A stretch of 7,341 bases of DNA from Eggerthellaceae bacterium (GTDB lineage Bacteria > Actinomycetota > Coriobacteriia > Coriobacteriales > Eggerthellaceae): assembly GCA_003452695.1 (NCBI GenBank), contig DMNP01000271.1, positions 2,451-9,791 of the forward strand, written 5' to 3'. A model generated the notes under the pieces. That model was not told the origin of the DNA. It saw only the letters and a list, made by a program, of their open reading frames with translations, and searched no databases. The position numbers were made by a program, and so were the translations under genes. Below, in pieces: positions 1 through 6,568 of this stretch (within the stretch, counting starts at the first letter, position 1; each line of letters opens with the position of its first letter).

Positions 1-398
1 GCGTGCGCGACTACATCCACGTGGTGGACCTGGCCCGTGGGCATGTGGCCGCACTGCGCTGGATGGGCGGAAAAGTCGGGACCGGCGAGGCGCGCGGCAT
101 CGGGTGCATGGCGGGCGAGCCGGCGGCCGATGGGTCGCGCCGGGGCGTGGGCATCTTCAACCTGGGCACCGGCACCGGGTCGAGCGTGCTCGACGTGGTG
201 CGCGCCTTCAGCCGCGCATGTGGCCGCGATTTGCCCTACGAGATTAAGCCGCGCCGCGCGGGCGACATCGCCGAAAACTACGCTGCCTGCGACAAGGCAC
301 GCGACGAGCTGGGCTGGGTGGCGGAATACGACCTGGACCGCATGTGCGCCGACAGCTGGCGCTGGCAATCCTCCAATCCGAACGGCTACAACTCGTAG
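1..398 (+). CDS. galE: UDP-glucose 4-epimerase, C-terminal part (5' end outside window)
   Basis: This is the C-terminal portion of a GalE-type short-chain dehydrogenase/reductase, which interconverts UDP-glucose and UDP-galactose in the cytoplasm and supplies sugar nucleotides for surface polysaccharides. The first complete codon is at 3 and the stop is TAG at 396-398. The reading frame is open at the window edge, and the GTG at 3 lies inside the conserved VRDYIHVVDLA motif, so it is not a start. Further along are the family hallmarks GIFNLGTGTGSSVLDVV (visible residues 50-66), the PRRAGDIAENYA segment, and the terminal WQSSNPNGY that mirrors the WQSxxPxGY end of enterobacterial GalE. Between the HVAAL helix and the NLGTG strand there are about 22 more residues than in E. 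coli GalE, rich in Gly, Ala and Arg (roughly visible residues 22-47). The NAD-binding domain and catalytic Tyr-x3-Lys lie upstream of the window. A related NDP-sugar epimerase is possible, but the C-terminus points to GalE. Confidence 0.9.
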   Translation, partial: VRDYIHVVDLARGHVAALRWMGGKVGTGEARGIGCMAGEPAADGSRRGVGIFNLGTGTGSSVLDVVRAFSRACGRDLPYEIKPRRAGDIAENYAACDKARDELGWVAEYDLDRMCADSWRWQSSNPNGYNS

Positions 399-570
399 TG
401 CTGCAGCGCAGAGCGTGGGAAGGCGCGGCGCGCAGCGGGTGCGCCCTGCCTTCGACCTGGTCCGCTCGATTGCAAACAGTTCGATAGCGATTGCGACAGT
501 TCACGCGCCCCTCTTGCTCGACCGCCGGACGGGCTGCATAGAGTGAGCATTCGATTCGCTGGCCATTTGT

Positions 571-587
571 TTGCATTATGCGTGCAA
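571..587. promoter_or_regulatory. Small inverted repeat upstream of the LCP promoter
   Basis: TTGCA-TTATGCG-TGCAA is an inverted repeat with two 5-base arms and a 7-base spacer. It overlaps a second perfect odd palindrome, GCAT-T-ATGC, at 573-581. It sits just upstream of the proposed -35 region of the LCP gene, where a dimeric regulator could bind. The arms are short and no known operator is recognised, so this is only a candidate. The rest of 399-667 shows no gene, RNA gene or clear terminator. Confidence 0.2.
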
Positions 588-618
588 TTGGAGTCGTTGT
601 TCATCCTGATGGTAGAAT
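588..618 (+). promoter_or_regulatory. Probable extended -10 promoter for the LCP gene
   Basis: TGGTAGAAT at 610-618 matches an extended -10 element (TGN followed by TAGAAT, one mismatch to TATAAT). The best -35 is only TTGGAG at 588-593 with a 19-base spacer, which is weak, as is common when the TGN extension is present. Transcription would start near 625, giving a leader of about 43 nt before the ATG at 668. This is motif matching only. Confidence 0.45.
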
Positions 619-667
619 ACGGGTTCGGTATGGCACTGATGGGCGGCACCGCTGCCAAGGAGACTCC

Positions 668-2017
668 ATGGCATATAACGATAATGGGCACGACAACCCG
701 CAGTTTCCGCTGGATCCCGAGGACGAGCGGTACCGCGGGAGGCTGGCCGAACGGGATTTCGGAACGGTCGAGCCCATGGCGTCGGGCGGTTTCGTACCTG
801 CTACGCCGGCATCCTCCAAGCATCCTTCGCGCACTTCGAGCGCGAACACGCCGGGCATGGCGGGGCAGTATTCGCGCAATAGCATGGCATACCAGGGGCG
901 CAGCCGCAAATCGTCGGGCAAGAAGAAGGCGCTCGTCGCCGTGCTGGTCGTAGCTGTCATTGCTGCGTTAGCGGGCATCGGTTTCTATGCCTTCGCCAAC
1001 ATGAAAAAAGAAGAAGTGAACGAAAGCCTGCACGATATGGAAGCCGAGGAAATGCAGGCCGTCGATGCCGAGATGACGGGAAAGACCAAGTTCGACGAGC
1101 CCTTCACCGTGCTGCTGCTTGGCTCCGACGAGCGGGAGGGCGACCCGGATATGGGCGCGCGCACCGACACGATTATCCTCGTGCGCGTCGATCCCCTGAA
1201 AAACGTGGTGAACATGGTCTCGATTCCGCGCGACACCATGGTGAACATCGAAGATGTGGGAACGACGAAGATTAACGCTGCCTATACCTATGGCGGGCCC
1301 AGCGGCGAGATTGCGGCGGTGAAGGACCTGACCGGAATCGACATCGATCATTTCGTCGTGGTGAATTTCGACAACCTCGTGGAATTGGTCGACGCCATTG
1401 GCGGCATCGACGTATACGTTGAAGAGGAGATTAACGACGAAGACGCAGGTGGCTGGGTTATGCAGGGCCAGCAGCACATGAACGGCGAATCGGCGCTCGT
1501 CCTTGCGCGAAGCCGTGCCTATGCGGACGGCGACTACACGCGCCAGACGAATCAGCGCAAGGTTATCCTGGCCATTATCGACCGCGTGCTGAATGCTCCC
1601 AGCACCGAGATGACGGGCCTTATCAGCGCTTCGACCGGGTTCGTGACCACCGATTCCGGCATTACGTTCGATTTTCTGCTCTCGCTTGCACAGCTCATGC
1701 GCAACAACGGCAACGAGGGCATGGAGCTGGTCATCAATTCCGCGACGCTGCCGTCTTCGCCGGCCTATATCGATGACGTGTCCTACGTCGTGGCAGACAC
1801 GGCAGGCGTTGCCGAAATGATGTCGGTATTCGAGGCGGGCGGCGATGTTAGCCAACCCATACAAGCTTCGAGCATAAACACGGACATCGCCAATGCCGGC
1901 GGCACGACCACCCCCAGTTCGACTACCACTTCTTCGGAGGAAGAAGACTACGACTACGACACTGGCTACGATACCGGCTATGGCAACGGCGGCAACTACG
2001 GCTACTACTACGAATAG
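668..2017 (+). CDS. LytR-CpsA-Psr (LCP) family cell-wall glycopolymer ligase
   Basis: LCP proteins are membrane-anchored phosphotransferases that move undecaprenyl-linked glycopolymers onto peptidoglycan on the outer face of the membrane. The ATG at 668 is chosen over an upstream in-frame ATG at 578 because AAGGAG (657-662) lies 5 nt before it and the promoter-like element lies between the two. The 449-residue product has a hydrophilic, Ser/Arg-rich cytoplasmic N-terminus (1-87), one transmembrane helix (about 88-110, preceded by KKK) and an extracellular LCP domain (about 146-310). The LCP domain shows GSDER at 152-156, ARTDT at 164-168, IPRDT at 186-190, KINAAY at 201-206, NGESALVLARSR at 272-283 and a following Arg pair (R292, R297). 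These are the pyrophosphate/metal and lipid-phosphate binding residues of the family. The C-terminus ends in a Ser/Thr linker, an acidic EEED and a Tyr/Gly/Asp-rich tail. The neighbouring galE supports a polysaccharide role. Which polymer it attaches cannot be read from the sequence. Confidence 0.92.
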   Translation: MAYNDNGHDNPQFPLDPEDERYRGRLAERDFGTVEPMASGGFVPATPASSKHPSRTSSANTPGMAGQYSRNSMAYQGRSRKSSGKKKALVAVLVVAVIAALAGIGFYAFANMKKEEVNESLHDMEAEEMQAVDAEMTGKTKFDEPFTVLLLGSDEREGDPDMGARTDTIILVRVDPLKNVVNMVSIPRDTMVNIEDVGTTKINAAYTYGGPSGEIAAVKDLTGIDIDHFVVVNFDNLVELVDAIGGIDVYVEEEINDEDAGGWVMQGQQHMNGESALVLARSRAYADGDYTRQTNQRKVILAIIDRVLNAPSTEMTGLISASTGFVTTDSGITFDFLLSLAQLMRNNGNEGMELVINSATLPSSPAYIDDVSYVVADTAGVAEMMSVFEAGGDVSQPIQASSINTDIANAGGTTTPSSTTTSSEEEDYDYDTGYDTGYGNGGNYGYYYE

Positions 2018-2067
2018 CAGCATCGGCGCCTTTTGAAATCGTGGATGGCACATGGCTGCCGTCGGTT

Positions 2068-2107
2068 GGGCAACAGGTGGTAACGATATGCGTTGCCAAT
2101 GTTGCCC
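2068..2107 (+). other. Nested stem-loop between the LCP gene and the fdn operon
   Basis: GGGCAAC (2068-2074) pairs perfectly with GTTGCCC (2101-2107). Inside it, GGTAAC (2079-2084) pairs with GTTGCC (2092-2097) with one T-G pair and a 7-base loop. A small 4/3 internal loop separates the two stems. Altogether this makes 13 base pairs in 40 nt. It lies after the LCP stop and before the proposed fdn promoter, so it may protect the LCP mRNA 3' end or contribute to termination. The T-tract (2116-2119) is 8 nt away, so it is not a classical terminator by itself. Confidence 0.35.
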
Positions 2108-2120
2108 GCTGGGCCTTTTA
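2104..2120 (+). terminator. Weak terminator-like hairpin after the LCP gene
   Basis: GCCC (2104-2107) and GGGC (2111-2114) form a 4-bp GC stem around GCT, directly followed by CTTTTA. The shape is that of an intrinsic terminator, but the stem and T-run are short. Its left arm is shared with the nested stem-loop at 2068-2107, so the two structures exclude each other. Confidence 0.25.
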
Positions 2121-2122
2121 TC

Positions 2123-2152
2123 CTGAAAAACCCTGCAAAATGCTGGTATGAT
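2123..2152 (+). promoter_or_regulatory. Probable extended -10 promoter for the formate dehydrogenase operon
   Basis: TGGTATGAT at 2144-2152 is an extended -10 element (TGN plus TATGAT, one mismatch to TATAAT). CTGAAA at 2123-2128 gives a 4/6 match to TTGACA with an 18-base spacer. A start near 2159 would give an untranslated leader of about 129 nt before the ATG at 2288, long enough for RNA-level control. No Fnr-type TTGAT-N4-ATCAA site was seen. Confidence 0.45.
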
Positions 2153-2187
2153 GCAAGCAGTAAGGTCCCAAGGGGTCTTGTATTGCT

Positions 2188-2209
2188 GCGCGAAAAGGAG
2201 GATTCGCGC
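2188..2209 (+). promoter_or_regulatory. Leader hairpin with a Shine-Dalgarno-like loop
   Basis: GCGCGAA (2188-2194) and TTCGCGC (2203-2209) form a perfect 7-bp stem closing the 8-base loop AAGGAGGA. The loop is a near-ideal anti-16S sequence, yet no ATG, GTG or TTG follows at a usable distance, and the real fdnG ribosome site is about 70 nt downstream at 2270-2277. It lies within the predicted leader of the fdn operon, and exposed GGA in a loop is typical of protein- or ribosome-binding RNA elements. The pairing is seen directly; the function is a guess. Confidence 0.35.
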
Positions 2210-2269
2210 TTTAAGGGGGCAGGCGGTGCGCCAAAAGCGCCGGGCACCCACGTGAAGGCAGGCGAGAGA

Positions 2270-2277
2270 GGAAGGAG
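2270..2277 (+). promoter_or_regulatory. Ribosome binding site fixing the fdnG start
   Basis: GGAAGGAG lies 10 nt before the ATG at 2288. Earlier in-frame possibilities, such as the GTG at 2252 or the ATG at 2093, lack such a site and would add residues before the twin-arginine motif, which is normally at the very N-terminus. Confidence 0.7.
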
Positions 2278-2287
2278 TGCGTATCTT

Positions 2288-5200
2288 ATGGAATTGACAC
2301 GCAGGGGGTTCTTCAAGGCCACGGCCTTGGCCTTCGCGGGTTCAATGGCATATGAGCTCTCGGCCCAGTCGCAGGCGTTCGCCCTGGACGGCGAAACTGC
2401 GGACGACTGGAAATTGGTGAACACCGAGGAGTACACCAATATCTGCTGTTATTGCTCGGGCGGATGCGGTGTAATCTGCTCGGTGCGCGACGGCGAGCTC
2501 ATAAACCTGGAAGGCGATCCCGATCACCCCATCAACGAGGGCTGCTTGTGCCCGAAGGGCGCGGCAATGTTCCAGCTGCGCAACATCGTGGATGATGCCA
2601 CGGGAGAAATCATCCACAATCCCGAACGCGTTACCAGGCCAATGGTGCGCCGTCCGGGCGGCCATGCCTGGGAAGAGATTTCCTGGGACGAGGCCGTGAA
2701 GGAAATCGCGCAGCACGTGAAGAAGACGCGCGACGAGAATTGGATTCACGAAGAAGACGGCGTAGTCGTCAACTACACGCCGGCCATCGGAAGCATGGGC
2801 GGCAGCCAGCAAAACTCCGAGGAGGAATACCTGATTCTGAAGCTGATGCGCTCGTTGGGCGTGGTGGCTATCGACAATCAGGCGCGTGTTTGACACAGCT
2901 CCACGGTTGCCGGTCTGGCACCTTCATTCGGTCGCGGTTCGATGACGGGTCATTACTGCGACCTTAAAAACGCCGACGTCCTCTTGTCGTGCGGCTCCAA
3001 CAACTTGGAGAATCACCCGGTCAGCTCGAAGTGGGTCCAGCGTGCGCTGGATGCGGGCGCCACGTGGATCGTGGTGGACCCGCGCTTCACGCGCACCGCT
3101 TCGCAGGCAGACATCTACTGCCCGATTCGCTCGGGCACCGACATCGCCTTCTACGGCGGCATGATCAACTACATAATCGAGAACGACCTGTGGCAGCACG
3201 AATACGTGCGCAACTACACCAACGCAACCTATCTTATTAAAGACTCGTACAGCTTCGATGTGGAAACCGGCCTGTTCAGCGGCTGGGATCCCGAAAAGAA
3301 GAAGTACGACACCTCCAGCTGGGGCTATGTGGTGAACGGCGAAACCGCATGGGACACGTCCGAGGGCGGTACCTATGCGTGGGCCAACAGCGAGCTGCAT
3401 CCCACCGTGCCCGCGTTCACGCCCAAGACGGTGAAGGACATCGCCCGGGACGAAACGATGACCGACCCGAATTGCGTGTGGCAGATCATGAAGAACCATT
3501 ATTCGCGCTATACGATCGAAGCCGTGTGCGAGATCTGCGGCATGGACGCCGAAACGCTCGAGCTGGTGTATTCCACGTATGCCGCAACGGGCGCGCCCGA
3601 GAAATCGGGGACCATCATGTATGCGCTGGGCCAGACGCAGCACCACTACGGGTCCCAGAACACGCGCATCATGACGCTCATCCAGCTGCTGCTGGGCAAC
3701 GTGGGCGTGGCCGGAGGCGGCGTGAACGCGCTGCGCGGCGAGCCCAACGTGCAGGGCGCAACCGACATGGCCATGCTCGTGTACGACTTCCCTGGCTATC
3801 TGAAGTGGCCGTCTGCCGACAACACGCCCAACCTGCGCACATGGCTGGAAACCCAGCCCAATGCGGCGGGCTACTACACCAACAAGCCGAAGTTCTTCGT
3901 GTCCGGCCTGAAGGAGTGGTTCGGCAGGAACGCCACGGTCGATAACGACTACGGCTACGACTGGCTGCCCAAGATTCCCAAGAACGGCGACATCTACACC
4001 ACCATCGGCACGTTCGAGCTTATGGATCAGGGCATCATGAAGGGCTATTTCGCCTGGGGCCAGAACCCTGTGGTGTCCGACCCCAACGCCAAGTTCAACC
4101 GCAACGCCATGTGCAATCTGGACTGGCTGGTCGTGGCGGACTGGGTGTACACCGCCACGGCAGAGTTCTGGAATGCACCCGACATGATAGACCGCCAGAA
4201 GGATATCAAGACCGAGGTCTATTTCCTGCCGGCGGCGCTTATCTACGAGAAGTCGGGCACCATCTTGAATTCGGGCCGTTGGATGCAGTGGCGCCAGAAG
4301 GCGGTCGACCCCGTGGACCAGGCCAAGCCCGACTACGAGATCTGCGACTTGCTTTGGTGCGGTATCCGCGACCTGTACCAGGCCGAACCGGAAACCGGCG
4401 ACGATCGCGCCACCATCATCCGCTCGGTGAAATGGGACTACTACGTAGATGGCAAGATCGATCCGCGCCCGGTCGCGTGGGCGCTGAACGGCTATGTCAT
4501 CGACGACGACACCTATTTGGGAGCCGGCGCACCGCGACTGCTCTCCAGCTTCACGGGGCTTGCGGCCGACGGAACCACGGCGAACGCCATCTGGATCTAC
4601 GGCGGCTTCTACAACAACAACTACGATCCCTACGATCCGTCCGTCCAGCCGGTTGCGCGGCGTCATTTCACCATCGTCGATCCCGAAACCGGAGCGGCGT
4701 CGTCCAACGGCATTCCCGCGCCGGTAACGGACGAGGACCGGAAAGATCCGCAGGGCCTGGGCCTGTATCCCAATTGGGCTTTCAGTTGGCCCGCAAACAG
4801 GCGCATCATCTACAACCGCGCATCGGCCGACCCGCAGGGCAGGCCCTGGAACCCCGACCGCGTGCTGGTGGAGTGGGACGAGGCCCGCTCGGAGTGGATT
4901 CGAAACGACGTGCCGGACTTCGGTTTCAGCACCACGGCGGCAGACGGCACGGTAACGCACAATCCGCCCGACCGCTGTCCCGCTTTCTTCATGAAGGACG
5001 AGCTGCATGCCAATTTCGTGACCACCGGCATGAAGGACGCACCGTTGCCTGAGCACTACGAGCCGTTCGAGACGCCGCTCGACGAGAACCCGATGAACGG
5101 CAGCCTGAACTCGCCGATGATCAAGTTCGCCGAGAACGATTCGGTGAAGAAGGGCGACAACAAGAAATACCCCATCGTCTGCACCTCGTATTCAATCACA

Positions 5201-5560
5201 GAACACTGGCAGACTGGCGCCCAGACGCGCATGTGCCCCGTGCTGGACGAGATTCAGCCCGAGCAGTTCATCGAGATGAGCGAAGAGCTGGCCAAGGAAA
5301 AGGGCATCAGCAACGGCGACGACGTCATCGTGTTCAACAACCGTTCCGAAGTGCCGTTCAAGGCGCTGGTTACCAAGCGCGTGCGTCCGCTAACGGTGCA
5401 GGGCCGCACAGTGCACCTTATGGGCATGATTCACCATTGGGACTGGACCAACCGCTACAGCACCAATGCGGTTGCCAACGAGCTTACGCCCAACGTCGGC
5501 GACCCCAACAGCTACATTCCGGAATACAAGGCGTTCCTCGTGGACGTGCGCAAGGCATAG
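2288..5560 (+). CDS. fdnG: Formate dehydrogenase-N type catalytic subunit, selenocysteine-containing, Tat-exported
   Basis: This subunit oxidises formate to CO2 at a Mo (or W) bis-MGD centre on the outer face of the membrane and passes electrons to FdnH. The product is 1090 residues with the TGA at 2891-2893 read as selenocysteine 202; reading on in the same frame, homology continues without a break. Residues 4-10 (TRRGFFK) are a twin-arginine signal, with a hydrophobic stretch and a possible cleavage after AFA at 30-32. C53, C56, C60 and C88 bind the proximal [4Fe-4S] cluster. NQARV-Sec-H at 197-203 matches the FdnG/FdhF active site, with H203 as the conserved His. FdnG-typical blocks follow: GLAPSFGRGSMT (about 209-220), the QTQHHYGSQN region near 449, NVGVAGGGVNALRGEPNVQG at 471-490, RIIYNRASADPQGRPWNP, and a C-terminal dinucleotide-binding domain from about 961. 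Residues 204-205 are Ser-Ser where the family usually has Gly-Pro. It is somewhat longer than E. coli FdnG (about 1015). It needs SelABCD, which is not in this window. Confidence 0.95.
2891..2922 (+). promoter_or_regulatory. Selenocysteine UGA codon and bacterial SECIS element
   Basis: The in-frame TGA (2891-2893) is followed 11 nt later by a hairpin: GGT (2905-2907) pairs with ACC (2920-2922), T2908 is bulged, GCC (2909-2911) pairs with GGC (2917-2919), and the loop is GGTCT (2912-2916). The bulged U and the GGUCU loop are the SelB-recognised features of the E. coli fdhF SECIS, and the distance from the UGA is the same as in fdhF. The element is inside the coding region and is translated as residues after Sec202. 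Confidence 0.92.
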
Positions 5561-5578
5561 GAAAGGGGGAGGATAGCC

Positions 5579-6568
5579 ATGGCAACGAAACAAGTTGAAT
5601 TATCGCGCGTCGTGTACCGCGCAAACGGCGAGACGGTTCGCGTCCGCTTGGAAGAGCGGGCCGAATTCAAGAACGAAGAGAAGGCCATTCTGTTCGATTC
5701 GTCGCGCTGCTCGGGCTGCAAGGGCTGCATGGTCGCTTGCAAGACCTGGAACAAGCTGCCTTCTCCCTTGAAGAAGAATTCCCAGAAACAGGGGTGGAAG
5801 GCGTCGCTGCAATGTCCCTACGACCTGGGGTCCAACACGCGCCTGACCATTACCTTCGACGAGGCCGACAATGGGAAGAAATGGGGCGTGAACTGGGCAA
5901 TAGGTCGTCGTGCGTGCATGCACTGCACCGATGCGGGCTGCGTTACCGTGTGCCCGTCGGGCGCCCTGTACTACGACGAGACGGGCATGGTCACCTACGA
6001 TGTCGAAAAGTGCATCGGCTGCTCGTACTGCAAGGGCGCATGTCCCTTCGACGTGCCGCGCCACGTGAACTCGAACGACCTTTCGGGCACGACACTGCGC
6101 ATTAACAAGTGCACGGGATGCCCCGACCGCATACGCCACGGCATGGCGCCGGCATGCGTTACCACGTGCCAGCCCGGGGCGCTGATGTTCGGCAATCGCG
6201 ACGAGATGATCGCCCTCGCCAAGGAGCGCGTGGCGCTGCTGCAGGACAAGGGCTTCAGCAAGGCCCGCGTATACGGCATCGACGAAGTGGGCGGCACGCA
6301 TGTTATTCACGTGCTGAAATACGGCATCGAGCAATACGAGCTGCCCGACCACCCGTCGGTCAGCGGCCTGACGACGGCCTCGCAGATAATGAAGCCCGTT
6401 TTGGGCATCGGATCGGTCGCGCTCGTGGCCGGCCTGGGTCTATGCTTCCTTATGGGCGTGGGCTACAAGCGCGACGAGCTGCGCTACGACGAGATTAACC
6501 ACGACGTCATCGATGTCGATACGGGCGAAATCGTGAAGCATATCGACAAAGAGGCGGGTGAGCGATAA
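5579..6568 (+). CDS. fdnH: Formate dehydrogenase-N type iron-sulfur (beta) subunit
   Basis: This is the electron-transfer subunit that relays electrons from FdnG to the haem subunit FdnI. The ATG at 5579 follows an AAAGGGGGAGGA ribosome site (5562-5572), 18 nt after the fdnG stop. The 329-residue protein has four ferredoxin-type cysteine groups: C44/C47/C50/C54; C113/C116/C121/C125; C145/C148/C151/C155; and C178/C181/C193/C197, the last with the wide C-x2-C-x11-C spacing typical of this family. In the family fold, cysteines from paired groups are shared between four [4Fe-4S] clusters. A single hydrophobic segment at about 273-295 followed by YKRDE should anchor the protein in the membrane, as in E. 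coli FdnH, with the short charged tail inside. It has no signal peptide of its own, so export hitch-hiking on the FdnG Tat signal is expected. Length and order match the family. Confidence 0.95.
   Translation: MATKQVELSRVVYRANGETVRVRLEERAEFKNEEKAILFDSSRCSGCKGCMVACKTWNKLPSPLKKNSQKQGWKASLQCPYDLGSNTRLTITFDEADNGKKWGVNWAIGRRACMHCTDAGCVTVCPSGALYYDETGMVTYDVEKCIGCSYCKGACPFDVPRHVNSNDLSGTTLRINKCTGCPDRIRHGMAPACVTTCQPGALMFGNRDEMIALAKERVALLQDKGFSKARVYGIDEVGGTHVIHVLKYGIEQYELPDHPSVSGLTTASQIMKPVLGIGSVALVAGLGLCFLMGVGYKRDELRYDEINHDVIDVDTGEIVKHIDKEAGER

Noticed and set aside
399..470. Possible terminator after galE (GGCGC at 422-426 with GCGCC at 442-446)
   Set aside because: The arms are short in a very GC-rich stretch with many alternative pairings, and no T-tract follows.
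2225..2248. Hairpin GGTGC (2225-2229) / GCACC (2244-2248) in the fdn leader
   Set aside because: It competes with an equally good GCGC/GCGC pairing (2228-2231 with 2237-2240) and has only 4-5 bp; chance pairing in GC-rich sequence is likely.
968..2251. 427-codon open frame on the minus strand
   Set aside because: It is antisense to the LCP gene, has no recognisable motif or ribosome site, and its composition is a shadow of the GC-rich coding strand.
2288..2893. Nonsense mutation or pseudogene interpretation of the TGA
   Set aside because: The stop is UGA rather than UAA/UAG, sits at the family Sec position, and is followed by a canonical SECIS; the rest of the operon is intact.
2924..5056. 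710-codon open frame on the minus strand
   Set aside because: It lies opposite the strongly supported fdnG frame; its product is His/Val/Arg/Gly-rich with no recognisable domain, which is typical of the antisense shadow of a GC-rich gene.
2942..5560. Independent gene starting at the ATG at 2942
   Set aside because: This ATG is an internal Met (residue 219) in the conserved GRGSMT motif. It has no ribosome site, and the enzyme would lack its Fe-S domain, signal and active-site residue. Sec read-through explains it better.
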